A stretch of DNA of 64,000 nt from an uncultured Bacteroidota bacterium (lineage in GTDB: Bacteria > Bacteroidota > Bacteroidia > Chitinophagales > Chitinophagaceae): contig CAIUZK010000109.1 in assembly GCA_903903635.1 (NCBI GenBank), positions 1 through 64,000 of the forward strand. The letters are read 5' to 3'. Shown here piece after piece: positions 17,381 to 25,808 of this stretch (the stretch's first letter is position 1; every line of letters begins with the position of its first letter). The position numbers and the translations under genes are program-made. The notes beneath the pieces are model-generated. The model saw only the letters and a program-made list of their open reading frames with translations, ran no database searches and was not told the DNA's origin.

Positions 17381-18616
17381 TTAACTGTATACTTTCGAAC
17401 TCTCTATCTGCTCAATAAATGTTTCAATCTTGGTAATGCTCTGCCCTTCTGAGTAGAATCTCAGATCGCACAAATCGCCCTCAATCACCAATGTAGGTAT
17501 GCCTAGTTTTTCCCTCAAACGCTGTGGCATTCCAAAACGGGAATTGGAGTTATTCGCACAGGTTTTTGCATCATGGAAAATGATACCATCAATACTGAAA
17601 TCATGTACCAGACCGGAGAGAATACGTTCTTTAGCGCTCTCGCTGCGGTTGATGAAAATCTCAGTATACGCTTTGGCTGATGATTCAAACGGATGCCGCT
17701 CATCAAAAGCATCGAACACCCAGCTATTGCAATAGGTAGAAGCAACGATTGCAGCATTGTTTTGAATGAACAATTCTGACAGTGGCCTTAACTTGCCCCA
17801 TATAGGCATACCATCCCAATAAATCCTGCATTTCTCAACTTCAAGGAATCCTATTCCCTTTGTCACATTACCCTGCAGTTCATCCAGCAACATCTGGTAG
17901 TAATCTTTTGCTATCTGAGTACCCCTCAGTACAACTATTGGCCCCATATGTATGGTGGCATCAAAGAAACTGATAGGTGCAGGAGATACTCTTGCAGTCC
18001 ATAACACTTTCTTCCACAGTTCTGTTGCTTCTTTGCTGAGTCTTAAGGTTTCTCTGAACTTATCAATATCAAACTTCTGACCGCTTACCTCTTCGCAGAG
18101 CGGAACCATATTTTTGAATTGAGCAGCCACATCATCTATCTCCTCCTGGCCTACTTCATCCATATGCCTTGGGGGAGTAATACCAAATACCGGAACCCCT
18201 AATTCCTTGCCAAAATAATTGAACCAATCCTGAACTTCCCTGCACTGATTCGTATTATATACAATAATATCTGGTTTTGGTGGACCATTCAGGCCATAAT
18301 GTTTGGTAAGTGGTGTTTCTTTCTTTAAGTAAGATCCAATATCCGCAGTAAGGTAAGAACAGATATCATTAGAATAACCAAGAGTTGCAGATTCAGGAAT
18401 CAGATCGCCTGCTGTGCGCGAAGTACCCAACAAAGCGCCATGGTTCTCAGGAAAATGCACTTCAAATCCGAAAGACCGCAGCAGTTCAGCAGGGCCAACA
18501 CTTGTACACCATGCATACTTTTTGGTGGTATCTTTCATACCAAGAAAATAATTACTCATTATTTCCTTCAATTTTTTTGCAGATTCTATTTTATACATAA
18601 AAACTCTATTAATCAA
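17381..18616 (-). CDS. 2-hydroxyacyl-CoA dehydratase D/benzoyl-CoA reductase (HgdB/BcrB/BcrC) family protein, paralog outside bcrCB
   Basis: Probable cluster cysteines at SNDICSYLTADIG, VYNTNQCREVQDWFNYFGKELGVPVFGITPPRH and FHDAKTCANNSNSRFGMPQRLREKLGIPTLVIEGDLCD. The true start may be the internal Met at 18598. Confidence 0.82.
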   Translation of the reverse strand: MINRVFMYKIESAKKLKEIMSNYFLGMKDTTKKYAWCTSVGPAELLRSFGFEVHFPENHGALLGTSRTAGDLIPESATLGYSNDICSYLTADIGSYLKKETPLTKHYGLNGPPKPDIIVYNTNQCREVQDWFNYFGKELGVPVFGITPPRHMDEVGQEEIDDVAAQFKNMVPLCEEVSGQKFDIDKFRETLRLSKEATELWKKVLWTARVSPAPISFFDATIHMGPIVVLRGTQIAKDYYQMLLDELQGNVTKGIGFLEVEKCRIYWDGMPIWGKLRPLSELFIQNNAAIVASTYCNSWVFDAFDERHPFESSAKAYTEIFINRSESAKERILSGLVHDFSIDGIIFHDAKTCANNSNSRFGMPQRLREKLGIPTLVIEGDLCDLRFYSEGQSITKIETFIEQIESSKVYS

Positions 18617-20738
18617 TTTTTATACGTGCATCCACTACATATACCTTATCATTAATGGCTATGATGGGATTCATATCCATTTCTGTGATCATCGGGAAGT
18701 CGGTAACCAATTTCGAGATCCGCTGAATGATATCTATAACCTTTTCTTTATTGATTCCTTTTTCACCCCTTACACCATCAAGCAACCTGGTGGCCTTGAT
18801 AGAGGAAAGCATCTCACGCGCTTCCACGTCTGTCACAGGAGCGATCTTAAATACAACGTCTTTTAATACCTCTACATAAATACCACCCAGGCCAAACATT
18901 ACCAGATGACCTAAACCAGGTTTGGTACTTACTCCGGCAATCAATTCCTTGCCACCGGGCAAAAATTTCTGCACCAGGTATTTGAGGCCCTTATCACCAA
19001 ATGCATCCCGCATTTTTTCGGCAGCAACCCTTACTTCTTCTGCACTCTTCAGGTTGATTACAACCCCACCCATATCACTCTTATGAACTATTGCAGCCGA
19101 TTCGGCTTTCAATACCACAGGGAAACCGATGTTGATCGCTGCATTCTCAGCTTCATAAATATCGTTTGCCAGCCACCATTCCGGTACAGGTATGCCATAT
19201 GCAGTAAGCAGATCATAAACTCTGTCTGCAGTCAGGTAGGATCTGCCTTCCTTTTTCGACTGATTCAGGCTAATCTCTGCAATTTTAGTATTCATGACAT
19301 TAAGTAGTGCAGGCTCACCTATATCCCTTGCTCTTAATTTACTATAACGGTACAAAGCGCCAAGCGCCTTTGCTGCTGTTGTAGGGAAACTATAACAGGG
19401 GACTCCGCCATCCTTCAATATCTTAGCTGTTTCCTGAAAACGCTCAAGACTCATATTGGTCATGAAATTGCAGATGATCGGCTTCTTCCTCAGATTGCTA
19501 ACCTCAACTATATTCCTGGCAACCTCATTAGTATCGGTAAAAGGAGCAGTAACAAAATTGATATAGATAGAATCAATGGACTCTTCATCCATCAATACAT
19601 CCATTGCACTCCTGAAATGAGCGCCTCCACCTGTAGCCACCACATCAATAGGATTACCAATAGTTGCTTCGGGTAACATGGTAGCCTGAAGAACTGCTTT
19701 AGCTCTGTCTGATAATGCCGGCAACTGAAGTCCTGCGCTTATCAATTCATCGGTGGCTATTACAGCGGGGCCGCCGGTGTTGGTTATTATACCCACCCGG
19801 TTGCCTTTAGGAAACGGCTGTGTAGCAAATGCCATTGCCACCTGGCACATTTCCTCTTCATTATTAAATGCAAGAATACCGGTCTTTTCAAATATCAGTT
19901 CTGTAGAAATATCCACTCCGGCCAATGAGCCGGTGTGTGATGCTGCAGCCTTGGCGCCTTCTTCGGTCCTTCCGGCTTTCATTGCCAGAATGGGTTTCCG
20001 ACGGGTGACCTTCCTGGCTACCTCCATGAAATCAAGCGGATTGGAAAGCCCTTCGGTATACAGGATAATTGCTTTAGTCTGGTCGTCTTCGCCATAATAT
20101 TCCAGAACATCCGGAATGGATACGTCGCAGGCATTACCATTCGATGCATAAAACCTCATGCCTATTTCAAGGTCATAAAGGCTTTGCATAATAAAGGCGC
20201 CAACCCCACCACTTAAAGCAACAATTGAAATACCTCCCGGTTTTGGAAATGTAAATGTAAAATCGCAGTAAGCCTTATAGTCAGGATCAGTATTAATAAT
20301 ACCCTGACAGTTAGGGCCAAAAATCCTGATGCCATATTGTTTGGCTTTGCTCAGGAACTCTTTTTGTAATGCTATACCCTCATCACCCATTTCGCTGAAA
20401 CCGGCTGAATTGATGATAACTGATTTGATTCCTTTCTTACCGCAATCTTCAATTGCTTGCGGAACCATTTTAGCAGGTATGATCACATGAGCCAGATCGA
20501 TAGTACCAGGAACATCGAAAATTGTAGGGTAGGCTTTTATTCCTCTTATCTCATCCATTTTGGGATTAATGGGATAGATATCCCCTGTAAACCCAAAATG
20601 AACAAGATTCTTTATAATCACATTGCCAATTGACAATTCTTTTTGCGAAGCGCCAATAATTGCAATTGACTTAGGCTTAAAAAGTGTATCCAGTTCGTGA
20701 ACTGAATTCTTCACAGGATCAAGTACTGCTGATTCCAT
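18609..20738 (-). CDS. ADP-forming (NDP-forming) acyl-CoA synthetase, fused alpha/beta type
   Basis: LFKPKSIAIIGASQKELSIGN...YPINPKMDEIRGIKAYPTI...GPNCQGIIN...ALSGGVGAF...SHTGSLAG...FEKTGILA...ITNTGGPAVIATD; C-terminal ATP-grasp PVVLKAESAAIVHKSDMGGVVINL...MNPIIAINDKVYVVDARI. Confidence 0.9.
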   Translation of the reverse strand: MESAVLDPVKNSVHELDTLFKPKSIAIIGASQKELSIGNVIIKNLVHFGFTGDIYPINPKMDEIRGIKAYPTIFDVPGTIDLAHVIIPAKMVPQAIEDCGKKGIKSVIINSAGFSEMGDEGIALQKEFLSKAKQYGIRIFGPNCQGIINTDPDYKAYCDFTFTFPKPGGISIVALSGGVGAFIMQSLYDLEIGMRFYASNGNACDVSIPDVLEYYGEDDQTKAIILYTEGLSNPLDFMEVARKVTRRKPILAMKAGRTEEGAKAAASHTGSLAGVDISTELIFEKTGILAFNNEEEMCQVAMAFATQPFPKGNRVGIITNTGGPAVIATDELISAGLQLPALSDRAKAVLQATMLPEATIGNPIDVVATGGGAHFRSAMDVLMDEESIDSIYINFVTAPFTDTNEVARNIVEVSNLRKKPIICNFMTNMSLERFQETAKILKDGGVPCYSFPTTAAKALGALYRYSKLRARDIGEPALLNVMNTKIAEISLNQSKKEGRSYLTADRVYDLLTAYGIPVPEWWLANDIYEAENAAINIGFPVVLKAESAAIVHKSDMGGVVINLKSAEEVRVAAEKMRDAFGDKGLKYLVQKFLPGGKELIAGVSTKPGLGHLVMFGLGGIYVEVLKDVVFKIAPVTDVEAREMLSSIKATRLLDGVRGEKGINKEKVIDIIQRISKLVTDFPMITEMDMNPIIAINDKVYVVDARIKID

Positions 20739-20749
20739 TTTTTGATAAT

Positions 20750-21589
20750 TTATGCTACGACAGCCTGTTTTTCTTTCAACTTAAAATGACGGTATCCGCC
20801 CCACAATGCAGCGCCTATGCAGCCCGCATATATGGAATCAGGATGAGCCATGATAACAAACTTCTTGCTTCCTTCTTTCAGGGTTTCGTCAATAGCCTGT
20901 ATCATACCTGTGTTCAGCGCCATGCCTCCGGTAAGTACAATAGGCGACTCTGCTTTAAGCGATCCTAAAAGCTTGATAACCCTGGATGCTATCGAAAGAT
21001 GGATTCCTTTAATAATGTCAGGTGTTTTAATCCCTCTGGACACCATGTTGATTACATCTGTTTCGGCAAGTACCGCACATATACCCGATGAAATTTCAGG
21101 ATTGTTTGACTGTAGTGATACTTCACCTACTTCTTCAATACTCAATCCAAGATAGCGGGAGATATTCTCGAGAAACTGGCCAGAACCTGATGCGCACTGA
21201 CCGGTCATTTTATAATCTTCCACCCTTGCACCTTCATTGATACGAATGCAACGAACATACAATGCACCCAGATCCACTACAGTACGTGCTTCAGGAAAGA
21301 AGAAATGAGCGCCACGCGCATGCGTTGTCATACCATAAAAATGGCCGCGTTTACGCTTTACAAGGTCACCCTCTCCTGTCGATGCCAGGTAAGCAATATC
21401 TTCATACTTGAGGTTATTTTTATCAAGCATGATCTGTACCATTTCATCGGCCACCTGCGTGGGATTCCTTTTACGGATCTTCTCGGTGTGTTTATCTATT
21501 ATTTTAGGATTATCTGAATATTCCATCAATACCAGCTTGATAAAATTGCTGCCCACATCAATCCCCATCGTATATACTGTCTCAGACAT
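20750..21589 (-). CDS. bcrD: Benzoyl-CoA reductase subunit D (BcrD/BadG), BadF-type ATPase
   Basis: MGIDVGSNFIKLVLMEY, ASTGEGDLVKRKRGHFYGMTTHARGAHFFFPEARTVVDLGALYVRCIRI, TGQCASGSGQFLENISRYLG, SSGICAVLAETDVINMVSRG, IVLTGGMALNTGM, DSIYAGCIGAALWGGYR. Confidence 0.9.
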   Translation of the reverse strand: MSETVYTMGIDVGSNFIKLVLMEYSDNPKIIDKHTEKIRKRNPTQVADEMVQIMLDKNNLKYEDIAYLASTGEGDLVKRKRGHFYGMTTHARGAHFFFPEARTVVDLGALYVRCIRINEGARVEDYKMTGQCASGSGQFLENISRYLGLSIEEVGEVSLQSNNPEISSGICAVLAETDVINMVSRGIKTPDIIKGIHLSIASRVIKLLGSLKAESPIVLTGGMALNTGMIQAIDETLKEGSKKFVIMAHPDSIYAGCIGAALWGGYRHFKLKEKQAVVA

Positions 21590-21626
21590 AATGCTTGTTT
21601 TTCAGTTTATAAATAATTGTTGATTT

Positions 21627-23048
21627 TTATGCTACTACTTTCTTTGCGCTTGGAAGATCGGCTTTGATATTACGGCGGGCAAACATAGCACCACCCAGGG
21701 CTCCCATAAATATGGAGTCCGTGTGAATGTTTATCTTAATGTTGTCTCCGTAATTTTCCTTTACCAACTGGGTAAGATATTTGATAACTGCCTGATTTCT
21801 GGCCACGCCTCCGGTAAAGGTAAATTCATTGAATACCCCACCCGACCTGGCTATCAGCGACATTGCACGCATAATAATTGCCTTGTGCAATCCGCCAAGA
21901 ATATCGGCTCTTTTTTCACCCATGTTGGTAAGCTCTCTCAGTTCAGCGCCAGCAAATACGGTACAGGTAGAACAAATTGTTACTTCCTTCTCTGCCTGCA
22001 TGGCCATAGGGCCTAATTCATTGAGCGAAATACTCATTTCATCAGCTATATATCCCAGGTACCTGCCGCAACCCGCGGCACAACGGTCGTTCATCTGGAA
22101 ACTGGTTACCAGTCCGTATTTATCAACCTGTATGGCCTTTGTATCCTGTCCGCCAATATCCAGTACAGTCCTTGTTTCAGGGAATACCGCATGAGCGCCG
22201 AACGCATGGCATAAAATTTCCGATCTGATACATTCCTGAGGGAACGGAAGCAAAGCGCGACCATAGCCTGTACCCGTCATGTTTTCAATATTGAAATCAA
22301 TATTGGCCACCTCATCAATTCTGTCGCGAAGCGATTCTGAAACATTTTTGAAATCGCCTTTCAGCAAATACATTTCAGCATCAAAATTGGCCTCAGACTC
22401 AATTGGGATATTCTCCGACTGTTCAGGCAGGTTCTCATATTTGTCTTTGAGCAGATCCATTGCCTGTGTTATCAGGGAATGGAATTCAAATTGAACCACC
22501 TCATTTTCTGCCGCTGTAATACTCTTATCCCAGATGGTCATCAATGGCTCAAAAAGAGCAATGTCGAATTTGTTTACCTCTTCATTATATTTTTCGGATA
22601 CAATATCCCTGAAGAACTGGTTTTTATCTCCCAGGTTCTCATAGATATACTGGTGCTTGATCTTGGGCTTAATGGACTTGCGAATCAGTCGCAGATGATC
22701 GATCATTACCAGACGCCTTTCACCTTCAAAATGGTTATAGCAGGTTTTCAGCAGTTCATCACCCAGTTTGTCAATTCTTACTTTAAATTGCTCATACTGA
22801 AATACGCTTTCCAGATCAGACAGGTATTTTCTGTATTGTGGTTTAGATGCTATTTCATTGGCAAGATTTTTCTTTAAGATAGAAAAACGTGCATTGTAAA
22901 TTGCTTCCATTTTGGCTATATCGGCCGCCACAGAATAATTTGCGCGGGTATTGGTTATTCCGCGGCCTATGATTTCATCCTGCTCATTGATGATCACAGC
23001 TTTCGAGGTTGTTGATCCCAGATCAATTCCTAAGTAGTACTTGCTCAT
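21627..23048 (-). CDS. bcrA: Benzoyl-CoA reductase subunit A (BcrA/BadF), long form with central insertion
   Basis: YYLGIDLGSTTSKAVIINE...GTGYGRALLPFPQECIRSEILCHAFGAHAVFPETRTVLDIGGQDTKAIQVD...NDRCAAGCGRYLGYIADEM...TICSTCTVFAGAEL...FTGGVARNQAV. The roughly 470-aa length with a central insert fits the Thauera type. Confidence 0.92.
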   Translation of the reverse strand: MSKYYLGIDLGSTTSKAVIINEQDEIIGRGITNTRANYSVAADIAKMEAIYNARFSILKKNLANEIASKPQYRKYLSDLESVFQYEQFKVRIDKLGDELLKTCYNHFEGERRLVMIDHLRLIRKSIKPKIKHQYIYENLGDKNQFFRDIVSEKYNEEVNKFDIALFEPLMTIWDKSITAAENEVVQFEFHSLITQAMDLLKDKYENLPEQSENIPIESEANFDAEMYLLKGDFKNVSESLRDRIDEVANIDFNIENMTGTGYGRALLPFPQECIRSEILCHAFGAHAVFPETRTVLDIGGQDTKAIQVDKYGLVTSFQMNDRCAAGCGRYLGYIADEMSISLNELGPMAMQAEKEVTICSTCTVFAGAELRELTNMGEKRADILGGLHKAIIMRAMSLIARSGGVFNEFTFTGGVARNQAVIKYLTQLVKENYGDNIKINIHTDSIFMGALGGAMFARRNIKADLPSAKKVVA

Positions 23049-23074
23049 TAGTTTAAGTTTCGTTTAATAATTAA

Positions 23075-24376
23075 TTAAGCTGTAACTTCCTCCTGTGCCA
23101 GGATCACTTTACGCTGACCAAGCATCTGGAAATATGATTCCAACCTGTTTTTAATATTAGCATAGGAAAAATAACGTGGGTCAACAAGATCGCTTTCTAT
23201 AAAGCCAACCGGCACACCGCAACGTTGCTCTACCTCGCGCATCATCAGCAACTGACCCGCTGAGAATGAATTACAACTCTTAATTGAATTGATTAAGAAA
23301 CCATCTGCTTTGTATTCTTTGATGTAATGTTCAATCAGATCAACACGCTGTGGCAGATTGAGGTTGGTATAGCAACCCATGCAGTATTTAGCAAGGCTTT
23401 CCAATGGTTTTCCGGGCTCATGCCTGAATCCCTGGTCGTAAAGACCACCCACTTTTGTATAAGTAGAGGCAACAATTACTGCCCCCATATCGTAGAATAT
23501 TTTCCAGAATTCCCTGAAGTTGGTCCAGTTTGGCGGGCCTTCTACCACAAGCCTGAACTTCTCTTCCTTCATTTCACCCTCAGGAGTTACAGGACAAAGT
23601 CCCTGACTCATACGGTCGGTTACTTCTTTGTACAACTCTTCATAATAATGAACAGCTTCCTCAGTACCACGGAATGCGGTATTCAGTGGTCCCATATAAT
23701 ATACACCAGCAAAATAAGAATCGATTGGAGAAGGCCTGTTTTTAGCTGTTTCCAGTACTTTCACCCATAGATCTTCTGCTTTCGCTGCATTTTCCAGCAT
23801 TTTGTTCAGTCTGTTATAATCCAGCTTTTTACCGGCAACTTTTTCCATTTTTGGTATAACATCTTCTTCAAGTTGCTTTACCATATATTTCAATTGTTCC
23901 TCGGTAATAACTCCATCTTCCTGGTAAGGTGTGTGGAGCATAGCGATTTCAACACCGGGATATAACCTTTCCAGGTTTTCAAACCATTTAAGGAATGTAA
24001 AACAGCCGGTATAGCTCAATAACAGCAGATCCGGGTCGGGTAGTTTTTCACCGGTTGGGCCTATGTTACCATTAAGCATCATACCGATATCGCACTTCAC
24101 ATAAGTACATACATCTTCCGAAAATCCCATTTTTTCAGCATCCTTGATGTAAGATCCTGATTTTTTACGCATACCCGATTGCAGGGCATTGATCTCAGGG
24201 TAAACCGGCAGCATATCCATTGCCAGTATCAATTCAGTGAGATTACCGGGAACAAAAGTGTACACTACTTTTTTACCGTTTGCTTTCGCATTGCTCAGTT
24301 CGGTAAAGAGATTGGCTAGCATCTCTTTTTGAATGACCATGCTTTTTTCCTTTATTGCTTCTTTTGGATCGCTCAT
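23075..24376 (-). CDS. bcrB: Benzoyl-CoA reductase subunit B (BcrB/BadE)
   Basis: YTFVPGNLTELILAMDMLPVYPEINALQSGMRKKSGSYIKDAEKMGFSEDVCTYVKCDIG...DLLLLSYTGCFTFLKWFENLERLYPGVEIAMLHTPYQEDG...VEGPPNWTNFREFWKIFYDMGAVIVASTYTKVGG...SIKSCNSFSAGQLLMMREVEQRCGVPVGFIESDLVDPRYFS. Confidence 0.92.
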   Translation of the reverse strand: MSDPKEAIKEKSMVIQKEMLANLFTELSNAKANGKKVVYTFVPGNLTELILAMDMLPVYPEINALQSGMRKKSGSYIKDAEKMGFSEDVCTYVKCDIGMMLNGNIGPTGEKLPDPDLLLLSYTGCFTFLKWFENLERLYPGVEIAMLHTPYQEDGVITEEQLKYMVKQLEEDVIPKMEKVAGKKLDYNRLNKMLENAAKAEDLWVKVLETAKNRPSPIDSYFAGVYYMGPLNTAFRGTEEAVHYYEELYKEVTDRMSQGLCPVTPEGEMKEEKFRLVVEGPPNWTNFREFWKIFYDMGAVIVASTYTKVGGLYDQGFRHEPGKPLESLAKYCMGCYTNLNLPQRVDLIEHYIKEYKADGFLINSIKSCNSFSAGQLLMMREVEQRCGVPVGFIESDLVDPRYFSYANIKNRLESYFQMLGQRKVILAQEEVTA

Positions 24377-24418
24377 TTTTTTAATAATTTAGGTTGTAAT
24401 AGCGTTACATAACAATAA

Positions 24419-25597
24419 TTATACCCACAACTTGATTGAATCTGAGAAAGTACCTGCCTGCTCTTTAATTACTTTGAATTGTCCGGTATTTTCATGGAAT
24501 TGAAAATTGATATGGGCAATACCCGCATCATCACATGCCTTCTGAAGATCAGGCCTGTCGAGCAGGGCCGGATCACAAAAACTTGCAGCACAGAATATCA
24601 CACCATCAGCTTTTCTATCTCTTACCTGCTTTACAAGGCGTGCGCTCTTCGGATTGAAAATGTCATAAACCGCTGAAGAAGGTGCACTTTGTGTCAGGAA
24701 AGAATCAACAACAGCATTCAACGGATCACTGGTGGTGCTATCTATATTACCCTGTATCCACCTGGAACCCAGCATAAAGTCGTCATCTACGATATAGCAG
24801 CCCGCCATTTCTATTGATTTGATAAGCCCGATCGGAGGTTGTTCGCAGAACGCCCCTGATATCACCACCCTGATGTTATCCATTGGCTCACCGAAATCTT
24901 CACCGAGAAGATTTACAATCTCTTCAAGCATTTCATTATGCTTTTCCACATTGATCACCATTCCGGCCCTGATAATATGATATACATCAACAGCCGATAA
25001 ACGCCAAGGGAATTCCTCCCTTATATCATATATTTTCTCAATCAACTCCCTGTTCTTATTATACAAGGCAATTGAATTATTGAGATGAGCAGATATGATC
25101 TTATGATCATTTATCTTGAACATATCACTTATGATAGTTTCAAGTAGTTCCCTGTAGAAAGTACCGCCAATGTGTTTTTCGAAATTCTGCGGATAATCGA
25201 AATACCTGCTGAATCCTCCCTTTTTTGCCAGTTTGAACATTCCGCTCAGGTTACGGACACAATCACATATTGACGGGAACAGAAACCCATCAAAATCATT
25301 TAGGTTGTCATCCAATGCCATTTCTATCACTCCTCTGGGAAGATGGCATATATAGGATTGGTAGTAGGCATCACCTTTTATTATCTGCTTCCTGTCCCCT
25401 ACCCCCATAATTCCGACCGCAAGTCCATTCGCGGCATGGATTATTTCTCTGGGAACATAGATAGGCAGATAACCTACCAATAGTCTGAACTTCGATTTTG
25501 CCTTCCATTGTTTCGCGTATGTGAAATTAAGATCAAATGCGAGGGATTTGCATTCGTCCAACAAGGAGGTCAAGCGCTCTGGTGCTTGTTTTATCAT
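24419..25597 (-). CDS. bcrC: Benzoyl-CoA reductase subunit C (BcrC/BadD)
   Basis: VGYLPIYVPREIIHAANGLAVGIMGVGDRKQIIKGDAYYQSYICHLPRGVIEMALDDNLNDFDGFLFPSICDCVRNLSGMFK...RYFDYPQNFEKHIGG...VVISGAFCEQPPIGLIKSIEMAGCYIVDDDFMLGSRW...FCAASFCDPALLDRPDLQKACDDAGI. Confidence 0.92.
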   Translation of the reverse strand: MIKQAPERLTSLLDECKSLAFDLNFTYAKQWKAKSKFRLLVGYLPIYVPREIIHAANGLAVGIMGVGDRKQIIKGDAYYQSYICHLPRGVIEMALDDNLNDFDGFLFPSICDCVRNLSGMFKLAKKGGFSRYFDYPQNFEKHIGGTFYRELLETIISDMFKINDHKIISAHLNNSIALYNKNRELIEKIYDIREEFPWRLSAVDVYHIIRAGMVINVEKHNEMLEEIVNLLGEDFGEPMDNIRVVISGAFCEQPPIGLIKSIEMAGCYIVDDDFMLGSRWIQGNIDSTTSDPLNAVVDSFLTQSAPSSAVYDIFNPKSARLVKQVRDRKADGVIFCAASFCDPALLDRPDLQKACDDAGIAHINFQFHENTGQFKVIKEQAGTFSDSIKLWV

Positions 25598-25700
25598 GTG
25601 CTATTTATTATTCCATTTACGTCGGTTACCTTGACAAGAAATAATTCCACAATTTCCGATACGAATATCTTTTGGATTATGATTACTATCAGAAAAATGG

Positions 25701-25714
25701 TTGATTAATATCAG
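25701..25714. promoter_or_regulatory. Candidate CRP/FNR-family box
   Basis: TTGAT-TAAT-ATCAG, one mismatch from TTGAT-N4-ATCAA, in the 211-bp gap between divergent bcrC and mocA-like genes. Confidence 0.4.
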
Positions 25715-25726
25715 GTTTTATGTTTT

Positions 25727-25740
25727 TTAAGATGTCTTAA
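25727..25740. promoter_or_regulatory. Palindrome, candidate operator
   Basis: TTAAGA-TG-TCTTAA, perfect 6-bp half-sites, in the same divergent intergenic region. Confidence 0.35.
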
Positions 25741-25808
25741 TTGCATAGAATTTGGTATTTTATTACAACAATAATTTATTTGTTAAATTAGCAAATTATC
25801 AATAACCT

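Noticed and set aside
17381-18616. Calling the 411-aa HgdB-like protein a duplicate bcrC or bcrB
   Set aside because: It lacks the distinctive BcrC (PIYVPREIIHA) and BcrB (EGPPNWTNFREFWKIFYD) signatures, both of which are intact in the adjacent bcrC and bcrB.
8697-25597. Many plus-strand ORFs (60-156 aa) antisense to the bcr operon, e.g. 11534-12004, 15312-15782, 23327-23770
   Set aside because: They mirror the long minus-strand genes, have low-complexity Ser/Leu-rich or unrecognisable products, and lie wholly inside well-supported coding regions.
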